Positions 7,080 through 7,187 of a DNA stretch of 7,187 nucleotides are shown here, piece by piece. The position numbers were made by a program, and so were the translations under genes. The stretch comes from Methanosarcina sp. (GTDB taxonomy: Archaea > Halobacteriota > Methanosarcinia > Methanosarcinales > Methanosarcinaceae): NCBI GenBank assembly GCA_003157235.1, contig PMJC01000363.1, positions 1 through 7,187 of the forward strand, read 5' to 3'. Under the pieces are notes generated by a model that searched no databases, was not told the DNA's origin, and worked only from the letters and a program-made list of their open reading frames with translations. Position 1 is the first letter of the stretch. Every line of letters starts with the position of its first letter.

Positions 7080-7187
7080 TTAATCCAGCTGGTGTTCTGA
7101 AACTTCCTTGTTGAGAAAATAACCAAGAACTGTTCTTATCAACACGACGGTGCCAAGAATGATCAGTTTTTCCTGCGTGGGATGCCT
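7080..7187 (-). CDS. DUF1622-like membrane protein, C-terminal end (partial)
   Basis: The last 35 codons plus stop of a gene entering from the right edge. The visible part, 'HPTQEKLIILGTVVLIRTVL' followed by 'GYFLNKEVSEHQLD', matches the C-terminal pattern of DUF1622 proteins: a short polar segment, a final membrane helix ending in 'IRT-x-L-x-YFL', then a charged tail with Lys-Glu. These are small inner-membrane proteins of about 110-130 residues with several helices and no settled function. The frame ends at TAA 7080-7082 with no lesion in the visible part, unlike its neighbours. The start and most of the protein lie outside the window, so the family call rests on about 25 residues. Confidence 0.6.
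   Translation of the reverse strand, partial: RHPTQEKLIILGTVVLIRTVLGYFLNKEVSEHQLD

Noticed and set aside
1..7187. CRISPR array, tRNA, rRNA, complete insertion sequence, defence system
   Set aside because: No regularly spaced repeats, no cloverleaf or rRNA-like segments, and no transposase or defence protein motifs were seen on either strand.

Overview
The window looks like a stretch of a methanogenic archaeal chromosome, most likely Methanosarcina or a close relative. This is inferred from the GAF/PAS histidine kinase with its 'SHDLQEPLR' phosphoacceptor helix, the small Rcp1-type receiver, the combination of an anaerobic sulfatase-maturase with AI-2E-type, DUF1330 and DUF1622 proteins, AT-rich spacers with TATA-like boxes, and GGAG-type ribosome binding sites. 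No taxonomic marker gene is present, so the assignment is moderate.

The dominant feature is gene decay. From left to right: a multiply broken GAF-PAS sensor histidine kinase (minus, cut by the left edge to 1587); a 459-base AT-rich spacer; an Rcp1-type response regulator (plus, 2047-2499) with a nonsense codon at position 9; a broken AI-2E family membrane protein (minus, 2574 to about 3528); an anaerobic sulfatase-maturase with a C-terminal SEC-C motif (minus, 3575-4902) carrying one nonsense codon and one frameshift; an unrecognised fragment (minus, 5017-5264) broken at a G7 tract; another unrecognised fragment (minus, 5431-5660); a DUF1330 gene (minus, 5664-6047) with one nonsense codon; about 1 kb without a convincing gene but with a GC-rich island (about 6480-6600); and the C-terminal end of a DUF1622-like membrane protein (minus, 7080 to the right edge), the only recognised reading frame with no visible lesion, although only 35 codons are in view.

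The degree of damage differs. The kinase and the AI-2E protein have many indels and stops (old decay). The response regulator and DUF1330 each have a single TAA, and the maturase has two lesions while keeping all its cluster-binding cysteines (recent decay, possible readthrough, or sequencing error). The kinase and the receiver lie divergently around the AT-rich spacer and may have been partners. The maturase has no sulfatase substrate gene here.

I did not find a convincing new biological system. The best leads are a perfect 9-3-9 palindrome directly upstream of the maturase ribosome binding site, the two unrecognised fragments, and the GC-rich island.
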